A stretch of 64,000 bases of DNA from Proteobacteria bacterium UBA2363 (GTDB lineage Bacteria > Pseudomonadota > Gammaproteobacteria > Xanthomonadales > UBA2363): assembly GCA_002344355.1 (NCBI GenBank), contig DDTN01000039.1:9026-73025 (forward strand), in the 5' to 3' direction. The position numbers were made by a program, and so were the translations under genes. Within the stretch, counting starts at the first letter, position 1; each line of letters opens with the position of its first letter. Below the pieces are notes generated by a model. It was not told the DNA's origin, ran no database searches, and saw nothing but the letters and a program-made list of their open reading frames with translations. Shown here in pieces: positions 1 to 7,318 of this stretch.

Positions 1-1
1 C

Positions 2-1504
2 GTGGTCGGTGGCGCGGCGGTCACCGAGGAGTTCCATCCCGGCTTCCGGAACTCGGTGGCCTCCTACACGGTGTCGCTGCTGCAGCGCAGGGTGATCGAC
101 GACCTCGACCTGCACGGCCACGGCCTGCGCATCGTCGAGCGGCCGCTGGCGAATTTCCTGCCGCTGCCGGACGGCCGCTACCTGAAGGCCGGCGACGGCC
201 GCACCGCCGCCGAGGCCGCGAAGTTCTCGGCGCGCGACGCCGCCGCCCTGCCGGCCTACGCGGCGCGCCTGGACGCGATCGCCGACGTGCTGCGCGTCCT
301 GGTCCTGGAGACGCCGCCGAACCTTCCCGACGGCGGCTGGCTGGCGGCGATCCCGGAGATGCTGAAGTCGGCGCGCCTGGCCCGGCGCCTGGCGCCGCTC
401 GGCCTCGACGGCCAGCGCGAGCTGCTCGACCTGTTCACTCTGTCGGCCGCGGAGTACCTGGACCGCTGGTTCGAGGGCGAGGCCCTGCGCGCCCTGTTCG
501 GCTTCGACGGCATCGTCGGCAACTACGCCAGTCCGTACACGCCGGGCTCGGCCTACGTGCTGCTGCACCACGTGTTCGGCGAGGTCAACGGCCGCAAGGG
601 CGCCTGGGGCCATGCGATCGGCGGCATGGGCGCGATCACCCAGGCGATGGCGCGCGCCTGCGCCGCGCGCGGCGTCGAGATCCGGACCGGAACGGCGGTG
701 CGCGAGGTGCTGGTCGAGGCCGGCAGGTCGGCCGGTGTGGTCACCGACGCCGGCGAGCGCCTGGAAGCGCGCTGCGTGGTCTCCAACCTCAACCCGAAAC
801 TGCTGTTCCAGCGCCTGCTCGATCCGGCCGTGCTGCCGCCGGCGTTCCTGGCGCGGATCGGCCACTGGCGCTGCGGCTCGGGGACTTTCCGGATGAACGT
901 GGCGCTGTCCGAGCTGCCCGACTTCACGGCCCTGCCGGGCACCGTCGCCGCCGAGCACCACGGCGCCGGCATCATCCTGGCGCCGTCGCTGGACTACATG
1001 GACCGCGCCTTCCTTGACGCGCGTGCCCACGGCTGGTCGCGCCGGCCGATCGTCGAGATGCTGATCCCTTCGGTGCTGGACGACTCGCTGGCCCCGCCGG
1101 GCCGGCACGTCGCCAGCCTGTTCTGCCAGCAGTTCGCGCCGGAACTACCGGACGGCACGAGCTGGGACGACCATCGCGAGGCGGTCGCCGACCTCGTCAT
1201 CGACACGGTGAACGACTGGGCGCCGAACTTCCGGGCCAGCGTGCTGGGCCGCCAGGTGCTCAGCCCGCTCGACCTGGAGCGCGAGTTCGGCCTGGTCGGC
1301 GGCGACATCTTCCATGGCGCGCTGTCGCTCAACCAGTTGTTCAGCGCGCGGCCGATGCTCGGCCATGCCGACTACCGCACGCCGGTGGCCGGCCTCTACC
1401 AGTGCGGCGCCGGCACCCATCCCGGCGGCGGCGTCACCGGCGCGCCCGGCCACAACGCCGCGCGCGAGATCCTGCGCGACCGCCGGCGCTGGCGCCGGCG
1501 CTGA
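2..1504 (+). CDS. FAD-dependent oxidoreductase of the phytoene desaturase/PYROXD2 type (5' end missing)
   Basis: The reading frame is open from the left edge and ends at a TGA at 1502-1504. The first visible residues (VGGAAVTEEFHPGFRNS) match the stretch that directly follows the N-terminal dinucleotide-binding fold in PYROXD2-like flavoproteins. Probably only about 35 residues, including the GxGxxG loop, lie outside the window. The C-terminal CGAGTHPGGGVTGAPGHNAA segment is the family's conserved second FAD-contacting region. Family members are soluble FAD oxidoreductases related to carotenoid desaturases. The substrate is unknown, and no carotenoid genes lie nearby. The family assignment is firm from these two motifs; the function is not. 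Confidence 0.85.
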   Translation: MVGGAAVTEEFHPGFRNSVASYTVSLLQRRVIDDLDLHGHGLRIVERPLANFLPLPDGRYLKAGDGRTAAEAAKFSARDAAALPAYAARLDAIADVLRVLVLETPPNLPDGGWLAAIPEMLKSARLARRLAPLGLDGQRELLDLFTLSAAEYLDRWFEGEALRALFGFDGIVGNYASPYTPGSAYVLLHHVFGEVNGRKGAWGHAIGGMGAITQAMARACAARGVEIRTGTAVREVLVEAGRSAGVVTDAGERLEARCVVSNLNPKLLFQRLLDPAVLPPAFLARIGHWRCGSGTFRMNVALSELPDFTALPGTVAAEHHGAGIILAPSLDYMDRAFLDARAHGWSRRPIVEMLIPSVLDDSLAPPGRHVASLFCQQFAPELPDGTSWDDHREAVADLVIDTVNDWAPNFRASVLGRQVLSPLDLEREFGLVGGDIFHGALSLNQLFSARPMLGHADYRTPVAGLYQCGAGTHPGGGVTGAPGHNAAREILRDRRRWRRR

Positions 1505-1552
1505 GGCGCTGGCATCCTGCCGGCACCCCTTCCGCGAATGGAGAATGCCGTG

Positions 1553-1978
1553 ATGTCCAGGATGTCAAGCATGTGCCTGTTCGCCCTGCTGTCCGGCCTG
1601 GTCGCGCTGGCCGGTCCGACCACGGCAGCGGTGGCCGGCGCCGAATGGCGCCTTGACCTGGTCCTGGCCGTGGACGGCGAACCGGTCGGCAACCCGGTCC
1701 TGGGCCTGCGCGCCGGCGAGCCGGCCCGCATCGAGCTGGCGGCCGGCGCCCGCGGCTATCGCGTCGAGGCGCGCCTCGAGGAGGTCGCCGACGCCCCGGG
1801 CCGGGCGGACCTGAGCGCCCGGCTGTGGTGGCGCGACGGGACCGGCGGGTGGCGGGCGGTGGGCGCGCCGCAGGTCCGGGTCGAGGCCGGCCAGCCCTTC
1901 TCGGTGGCGCTCGCCGACGGCCAGGGGCGCGGCTACCGCCTGGCCGGGACCGTGGCGCGGCTGCCGGCGGGCGGCTGA
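1553..1978 (+). CDS. small exported protein of unknown function
   Basis: This is a 141-residue protein. I chose the ATG at 1553 because GGAG lies nine bases before it; an in-frame ATG at 1538 has no such site. The N-terminus is a signal peptide (SMCLFALLSGLVALAG), probably cleaved near Ala-Ala-Val-Ala-Gly around residue 25. The rest is rich in beta-forming residues and charged loops, with no cysteine in the mature part and no motif that I recognise. It starts 48 bases after the flavoprotein gene and could be cotranscribed with it. A strong terminator follows at 2162-2208. It is probably a periplasmic or secreted beta-rich protein. Confidence 0.6.
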   Translation: MSRMSSMCLFALLSGLVALAGPTTAAVAGAEWRLDLVLAVDGEPVGNPVLGLRAGEPARIELAAGARGYRVEARLEEVADAPGRADLSARLWWRDGTGGWRAVGAPQVRVEAGQPFSVALADGQGRGYRLAGTVARLPAGG

Positions 1979-2278
1979 GCGACCCCGCCTCGCGTCGCCG
2001 GCGTCGGGTACGGCGGTGCCCGGCGGCCTGTCCGGGCCGCCCCGGGGCACCCCCCTAGGCCCAGGCTGCGCGGTCCCGGCTGCGCCGAAGTGACACTTTT
2101 CCGCGGCTATTTGCGTTCACTACTGTGGGAGCGGCAAGTCCCTCGCCGCCCCCGGTCCAGTCGCGGTGGCCGCCCTCCTCCCCTCCCGGCGGCCACCGCG
2201 CTTTTTTTCCCGGGGCGCAGGCCCAGGACCGCGCCGCCGCGAGGCGTCGCCGGCCGATCGCCGCCTCTTGCGTCCGGG
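1979..2278. other. convergent intergenic region with hairpins and a possible REP-like element
   Basis: These 300 bases separate two convergent genes and hold no plausible coding frame. A GC-rich nested hairpin lies at 2015-2051 (arms GGTGCCC GGCGGCC and GGCCGCC, a 3-base bulge, GGGCACC) without a T-run. At about 2120-2160 the sequence CTGTGGGAGCGGCAAGTC resembles the start of REP-type palindromic elements known from xanthomonads and pseudomonads. The region ends with the terminator annotated separately. Confidence 0.5.
2162..2208 (+). terminator. rho-independent terminator
   Basis: A perfect 13-base-pair inverted repeat (CGCGGTGGCCGCC at 2162-2174 and GGCGGCCACCGCG at 2188-2200) with a 13-base loop is followed by C and seven T residues at 2202-2208. 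The T-run is on the plus strand only. It therefore ends rightward transcription from the two genes at 2-1978 before it enters the convergent gene at 2279. Confidence 0.85.
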
Positions 2279-3679
2279 TTACTGGGACGTCTGGAACCTG
2301 CTGCGGAAGATGCGCTCCCGGTGCAGGACAGCCACGCCGAAGTCGAGGTCGGCAGGCGCCGCCCACAGCACGGAGCCCGCAAGGTAGTAGCGGCCGCCGT
2401 GGTGGGCGATGGCCAGGCCGGTGTCCTGGCCGCCCGAGGTGCCGAAATCGATGGCGATCCTGCCCTGGGGTGCGTTGAAGCTGGTGTCCTGGCCGCCGGT
2501 CCTGCCGATACGCACCGCGAAGAAGTCGCTGGGCACGCCGGGCGCCGGGGTGACCGTGCCCACCGCGACGGCGGTTCCGTCGGAGTGCTGGACCACGTCG
2601 TTGAAGACCAGGCTGCCCGACGCATAGGTGTCGAAGCCGTTGGTGCCGAAGTCCAGACGCGGCAGGCCGTCGAAGCGGATGCTGCCGGCCATCCCGCGGA
2701 GGGTGCTGCTGCCCACGCTCTCCTGGCGCTGTCCGACCACCAGCGCGTAGGGGCTGTCGGTCTGCGGCATGGACTGGTCGAAGACGATGGCGTTGAACTG
2801 CATGTCGGCCAGCTCCTCGCCAACCGAGTAGGTGCGGATGCCGGTGCCATTGAGGGTGCCGTCCAGGCCGCCGGTCGCGTTCAGGCGCAGAATCATGGCG
2901 TCGGTGTCGGTGCGGCCGTTGGCCACGGCGGCACCCGCCAGCCAGACGCGGCCATTGTCCTGCACCGCCATCGCCCGGACGTCGTGGCGCTGGAAGCCGT
3001 TGGCCAGGTGGAAGGCACGCCCGCCGTTGCCAAAGGTGGCATCGAGCGTGCCGTTCGGCAGCAGGCGCATGACGCCGGCCTGCACGAAGGTGTCGGAGAA
3101 GCCGACATTGCCGGCCAGGTAGATCCGGCCCTGGCCATCGACGGCGATGTCGCGCAGCAGGTCGCGGTTGTTGCCGCCGATGTCGAAGGAAACGGACAGG
3201 CAGGCCAGACTCTGCGGGTTGCCAGGGAAGGCGGCGAGCTGACCGCTGGTGCTGAACCGGCAAACCGCGAAGTCCTCGTTGGTGCCGGAAATCAGGCGGG
3301 AGCCGGCGACCAGCAGGGCGCCTTGGCTGTCGAAGGCGGCCTTCATGCCGGTGATCTGCGCGCCGGCCGCGGCGACCACGCGACCGTTGTTGCCGTAGCT
3401 GGTGTCCAGGGCGCCGGTGGGCAGCAGCCGGGCGATGCCGATCTGGTTGTCGCCATTGGCAGCGACCACGGTGCCGACCAGGTAGACGCGACCCTGCGCG
3501 TCGACCGCCACGTCGCGGCCGGCGTCCAGGCCGCTGGCGTGCAGGTCGAAGGCGACCATGCGCCGCCCGGTGTTGTTGAAGCTGGTGTCCAGGGTGCCGT
3601 CCAGCGGCGGTCCGGCGAGCGCGACGGTCGGCGCGAGCAGGGCCAGGGACAGGCAGGTGCGAAGGCGTGCGGTGAGCAT
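2279..3679 (-). CDS. secreted delta-60 repeat protein
   Basis: This 466-residue protein begins with a clear signal peptide (LRTCLSLALLAPTVALAG, cleavage near residue 22). It is built of about six degenerate repeats of the delta-60 type, recognisable by phrases such as LDTSFNNTG, LDTSYGNNG, LDATFGNGG and QDTSFN, each followed by a predicted beta-strand pair such as RVYLVGTV. Such repeats are thought to form beta-propeller-like or solenoid folds in exported proteins; no enzymatic role is established. The last residues, ERIFRSRFQ, resemble a short phenylalanine-rich tail seen in other secreted proteins of this order. The gene lies just beyond the sigma-factor gene on the same strand with a 282-base gap, so cotranscription is uncertain. 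Confidence 0.8.
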   Translation of the reverse strand: MLTARLRTCLSLALLAPTVALAGPPLDGTLDTSFNNTGRRMVAFDLHASGLDAGRDVAVDAQGRVYLVGTVVAANGDNQIGIARLLPTGALDTSYGNNGRVVAAAGAQITGMKAAFDSQGALLVAGSRLISGTNEDFAVCRFSTSGQLAAFPGNPQSLACLSVSFDIGGNNRDLLRDIAVDGQGRIYLAGNVGFSDTFVQAGVMRLLPNGTLDATFGNGGRAFHLANGFQRHDVRAMAVQDNGRVWLAGAAVANGRTDTDAMILRLNATGGLDGTLNGTGIRTYSVGEELADMQFNAIVFDQSMPQTDSPYALVVGQRQESVGSSTLRGMAGSIRFDGLPRLDFGTNGFDTYASGSLVFNDVVQHSDGTAVAVGTVTPAPGVPSDFFAVRIGRTGGQDTSFNAPQGRIAIDFGTSGGQDTGLAIAHHGGRYYLAGSVLWAAPADLDFGVAVLHRERIFRSRFQTSQ

Positions 3680-3961
3680 GGGATTCTCCAGACGGTGGAT
3701 GGTCGACGCGCCAGTGGATCGCTGGCGAGGCGCCGGAAAGGCGTGCCTGGAGGGGGGTACGGCGTGGCGGGGGGGCAGGGATCAGCGACGATTCGGCATC
3801 GAGCCCGCATGGTCGGCCGTGATCCGTGGCCGGTCCTGTCTGCGTAGGTAGGGTTGCAGGCGCACAGGTGCGCGGGGTCGCGGTATCGGCGCGTTCGCCG
3901 GATTCGAGTGCCGGGTGCCTGCCGCCGGTTTGGCGGGGCGGGAAGGCCGTGAAGGCCCGAG

Positions 3962-4534
3962 TCAGTCGGCGCCGGACAGTTCGCGCTGGAGGAACGCCTT
4001 GGCGGCGCGGGTGTCGCGCTTGACGGTGGGCTCCGAGACGCCCAGCAGCTCGGCGATGTCGCGGACCTCCAGGCCCGCGAAGAAGCGCAGTTCGACCACC
4101 TTGACCAGGCGTTCGTCCAGCGTGGCAAGCTTGTTCAGGGCATTGTCGATGGCCAGCAGCTGCTCGGCCTGGGCGTCCACCGGCAGCACGCCGCCCTCGA
4201 TGCTCTCGAGGTCGACATGCTCGGCGCCGCCGCCGCGACGTTCGGCGAGGCGGGCGCGGGCGTAGTCGATCACCACCTGGCGCATGGCGCGTGCGGCGGT
4301 GGCGTAGAAGTGCACGCGGTTTTGGTAGTCCAGGCCGCTGCGGTTGAACAGCTTGAGGTAGGCCTCGTTGACCAGTGCACGGGTGTCGAGGGTGGCGCCC
4401 CGGCGATGGCGCGCCAGCTCGGCGCGCGCGATCCGCAGCAGGTCGTCGTAGACCAGGGCCAGGGCACGGTCGCGTCCCTCGGGGCTGCCTGCTTCTGCGA
4501 GCGCTCTCGTGATCGGGGGTCGCGGCGCGTCCAT
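3962..4534 (-). CDS. ECF-type RNA polymerase sigma factor, kinase-linked (ECF43-like)
   Basis: This is a 190-residue two-domain sigma factor. Sigma region 2 is at about residues 20-90 (VNEAYLKLF, then FYATAARAMRQVVIDYAR) and region 4 at about 125-185 (LVKVVELRFFAGLEVRDIAELL, then PTVKRDTRAAKAFL). It belongs to the subgroup whose genes sit beside Ser/Thr kinases. In the region 2.2 stretch TLDTRALVNEAYL the acidic residues usual in ECF sigmas (DAED before LVQE) are mostly replaced, leaving Asp50, Thr51, Arg52, Ala53. In Vibrio EcfP of this group a threonine in this region is phosphorylated by a partner kinase to allow core binding. Thr51 or Thr48 could play that part here, which is inference. 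The gene is divergent from the kinase gene, 73 bases away. Confidence 0.9.
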   Translation of the reverse strand: MDAPRPPITRALAEAGSPEGRDRALALVYDDLLRIARAELARHRRGATLDTRALVNEAYLKLFNRSGLDYQNRVHFYATAARAMRQVVIDYARARLAERRGGGAEHVDLESIEGGVLPVDAQAEQLLAIDNALNKLATLDERLVKVVELRFFAGLEVRDIAELLGVSEPTVKRDTRAAKAFLQRELSGAD

Positions 4535-4541
4535 GGACCGA

Positions 4542-4578
4542 TGGTAGCGTCACGTCGACGGCCTTTGCTACGTTGCCA
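4542..4578. promoter_or_regulatory. imperfect inverted repeat in the sigma factor/kinase divergent promoter region
   Basis: TGGTAGCGT (4542-4550) and ACGTTGCCA (4570-4578) are inverted with seven of nine matches around a 19-base spacer. The site fills most of the 73-base gap between the divergent sigma-factor and kinase starts, so it could be an operator or paired promoter elements controlling both. The kinase ATG at 4608 is preceded by a strong GGGGGGAG ribosome-binding site. Confidence 0.3.
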
Positions 4579-4607
4579 TGGCTTAGGGAACGGAACCGGG
4601 GGGAGCA

Positions 4608-7262
4608 ATGACGGCATCCGACCAGGCGCACCGGTGGCAGCAGGTCCGGGCGCTGTTCGACCAGGTCGCCGATTGCGATCCCGCGGACTGGGGTGCGCGG
4701 TTGCTGGCGCTGTGTCCGGAAGACGAGCGGCTGCGCGACGAGGCGCTGGCGCTGCTGGCGGCGGACGCCGCGGTGACCGGCGGCGCCACCGGGGTTTCCG
4801 GCAGTGCGCCGGACCTGCTCGACGCCCTGCTGCAGGCGGGCGCCCCGGAACTCGACCCCTGGCCCGGTCGACGGCTGGGTCCCTGGCGGATCCTCGAGTG
4901 CATCGGCCGCGGCGGCATGGGCCGGGTCTATCGGGCGCGCCGCGAGGATGGCGATTTCGCCCAGCAGGTCGCCATCAAGCTGGTCGACCAGGTCGGCGAC
5001 CAGTCGGCCGTGGCGCGCCGCCTGCGCAGCGAGCGGCAGATCCTGGCCGGTCTCCAGCACCCCAACATCGCTGGCCTGGTCGACGGCGGCATGGCCGAGG
5101 ACGGCACGCCCTGGTTCGCGCTGGAGTACGTGGAGGGCGAACCGATCACCGACTGGTGCGATCGCCATCGCCTGACGGTGGAGGGGCGCCTGAAGCGCTT
5201 CCTGGCAGTCTGTGCGGCGGTCGCCCATGCCCACGAGCGCCTGGTGGTGCATCGCGACCTGAAGCCGGCCAACATCCTGATCGGCGCCGACGGCCAGGTG
5301 AAACTGCTCGATTTCGGCATTGCCAAGCTGCTCGATGGCGACGAAGGTGAGGCCGCTGCCGGCTCGACCGTGCTTCGGGCGTTCACGCCGGCCTATGCCG
5401 CGCCGGAGCAGATCCGCGGCGAGACGCCGACCACGGCCGTGGACGTCTACGCGCTGGGTCTGCTGCTGCACGAACTGCTCACCGGCCGGCTGCCCTGGCG
5501 CGGCGAGGACCGCCAGCGCACGGCCTCGACCGGCGACACCGACCCCCAGAGACCGAGCAGCCAGGTGCAGCGGACGGCGCCCGTCGACGCCGGCACGCCG
5601 ACCCCCGAACAGGTTGCCAGCCAGCGCGACACCACGCCGGCGCGGCTGCGCCAGCGCCTGCGCGGCGACCTCGACGCGATCGTGATGAAGGCGCTGCGGC
5701 CCCAGCCGGCGCGTCGCTACGATGGCGTCAGGGCGTTGGCCGAGGATGTCCGCGCGGTCCTGGAGCGTCGTCCGGTGGCGGCGCGCCAAGGCGGCACGCG
5801 CTACCTGGTCGAGCGCTTCCTGGCCCGGCATGCGCTGGCGGCCTCGCTGGCGGTGCTGGCCGGCGTGTCGCTGCTGACCGGTGCAGCGGTCGCCCTGCAC
5901 CAGGCGCAGGAAGCGCGCGCGCAACGCAATCAGGCCCAGGAGCAGGCGAGACGGGCCGATGCCGTGGCGGATTTCCTGATCGGTGTGTTCCGGGGCGCCA
6001 ACCCCCGCCTGACCGATGGCCGCGACCCGCCGGCCAGCGAACTGCTGGCACGCGGCGCCGACTCGCTGCTGGTGCGCGAGGATCTGGACGGCGCGACGCG
6101 TGCCAACCTGCTCAACATGATGGCCAGCGTCCACATCGACCTGTCCCTCTACACGCAGGCGCTGGCGCTGGCCGAACAGGGACTGGTCTCCGCCCGGGCG
6201 GCCGGCGATCCGAGGCTCGAGGCCGCCAGCCTGACCATGCTCGGGCGGGCCGCCAACAATGCCGGGGATCGTGCCGCGGCGGCGGCGCATCTGGAGCGTG
6301 CCTGGGCGGTGGTAAGCGAGGCCGGCATCGACGATCCCGACCTGCTCGACGTCATCGACCACGTCTCGACCGTCGTGCACAACAACCTGCGCGACCTGCC
6401 CCGCGCCCTGCACCACCTGGAGCGGGCCATCGCCCGCGCGCGCGCGCGCGGCGTGCCGGTGGCGACCCGCAGCGTGCTCATGTACAGCACCGTGCTCAAT
6501 GCCCTGGACCGCGCGGGCGAGGCCCTGGCCGTGACCGGCCCGGCGCTGGCGGCGGCGCGTCTGCAGGCCGGCGTGTCCCGCCACGATCTCGGCACCCTGA
6601 TCAGCGCCCATGCCTTCGCCCACCTCCACGGCGGCTCGCCGGAACAGGCCGAAGCGCTGTTCCGGGAGGCGCTGGCCATCAGCCAGGAGGTGGAAGGAGC
6701 GGGCTCGCACGCCGCGATCGCCGACCTGCACAACGTCCGCACCGCCCTCGCTGCCCAGGCACGGCATGGCGAGGCCGTGAAACTCGCCCACGAGGTGCTG
6801 CGACTGAGCCGCCTGCATCCGACCATCGGGGCCGCGCACACCTCACGCGCGCTTGCCTGGGCCGGAATCTCCGAAGTCGACGCCGGCAACCCCCTGGCAG
6901 CCCTGCCCCTGTTCGAGGAACTCTTCGACCGCGATCCGGCACTGGCATCCATGCAGCCGAGGGTACGTCTGCTGGTCGCTGTCGCGCGTGCGCAGGCGCT
7001 GGCGGCCGCGGGCGACTGGCCGCGCGCGTGGCAGGCCGCGGACCAGGCGCTGTCGGCCGACGGCAGCGACGGAGCCCATGGCCCCCTGGCACAGGCGACG
7101 CTGCGCCTGGTGCGTCTGCAGGCGCACCAGGCCGGTCAGGCGGGGCCCAGCGACGACTGCGACTGGCTGGCCGAGCCGGGCCGTGCGCTGCCCGAGGACG
7201 CCGGCTGGCGCAGGCAGCTGCGCGCCGCACTGGACCGATGTCGCAGCCCTGGCGCCACCTGA
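4608..7262 (+). CDS. membrane-anchored Ser/Thr protein kinase with C-terminal TPR repeats
   Basis: This is an 884-residue protein. Residues 1-90 form the helical leader typical of kinases paired with ECF sigmas. A complete Hanks-type kinase domain follows at about 94-390: glycine loop IGRGGMGRVY, Lys124 in VAIK, HRDLKPAN at 215-222, DFG at 235-237 and APEQ at 265-268. One membrane helix lies at about 409-430 (ALAASLAVLAGVSLLTGAAVAL). Residues 435-884 are helical and look like degenerate TPRs, likely outside the membrane if the kinase is cytoplasmic. All catalytic residues are present, so it should be active. The divergent sigma factor is the natural candidate substrate, with the TPR domain as sensor; this pairing is inferred from family precedent. 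Confidence 0.92.
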   Translation: MTASDQAHRWQQVRALFDQVADCDPADWGARLLALCPEDERLRDEALALLAADAAVTGGATGVSGSAPDLLDALLQAGAPELDPWPGRRLGPWRILECIGRGGMGRVYRARREDGDFAQQVAIKLVDQVGDQSAVARRLRSERQILAGLQHPNIAGLVDGGMAEDGTPWFALEYVEGEPITDWCDRHRLTVEGRLKRFLAVCAAVAHAHERLVVHRDLKPANILIGADGQVKLLDFGIAKLLDGDEGEAAAGSTVLRAFTPAYAAPEQIRGETPTTAVDVYALGLLLHELLTGRLPWRGEDRQRTASTGDTDPQRPSSQVQRTAPVDAGTPTPEQVASQRDTTPARLRQRLRGDLDAIVMKALRPQPARRYDGVRALAEDVRAVLERRPVAARQGGTRYLVERFLARHALAASLAVLAGVSLLTGAAVALHQAQEARAQRNQAQEQARRADAVADFLIGVFRGANPRLTDGRDPPASELLARGADSLLVREDLDGATRANLLNMMASVHIDLSLYTQALALAEQGLVSARAAGDPRLEAASLTMLGRAANNAGDRAAAAAHLERAWAVVSEAGIDDPDLLDVIDHVSTVVHNNLRDLPRALHHLERAIARARARGVPVATRSVLMYSTVLNALDRAGEALAVTGPALAAARLQAGVSRHDLGTLISAHAFAHLHGGSPEQAEALFREALAISQEVEGAGSHAAIADLHNVRTALAAQARHGEAVKLAHEVLRLSRLHPTIGAAHTSRALAWAGISEVDAGNPLAALPLFEELFDRDPALASMQPRVRLLVAVARAQALAAAGDWPRAWQAADQALSADGSDGAHGPLAQATLRLVRLQAHQAGQAGPSDDCDWLAEPGRALPEDAGWRRQLRAALDRCRSPGAT

Positions 7263-7318
7263 ACGGCCCGTCGGCGGCCGGACCGAAGACTTGCCGCCGT
7301 CGCCGCTGCAGGCCGGGC

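Noticed and set aside
2055..6839. A 1594-codon open frame on the minus strand, antisense to the kinase and running through several genes
   Set aside because: It is a by-product of high GC content. It covers clear genes on the other strand and in other frames, has Arg/Gly/Pro-rich composition and no domain of its own.
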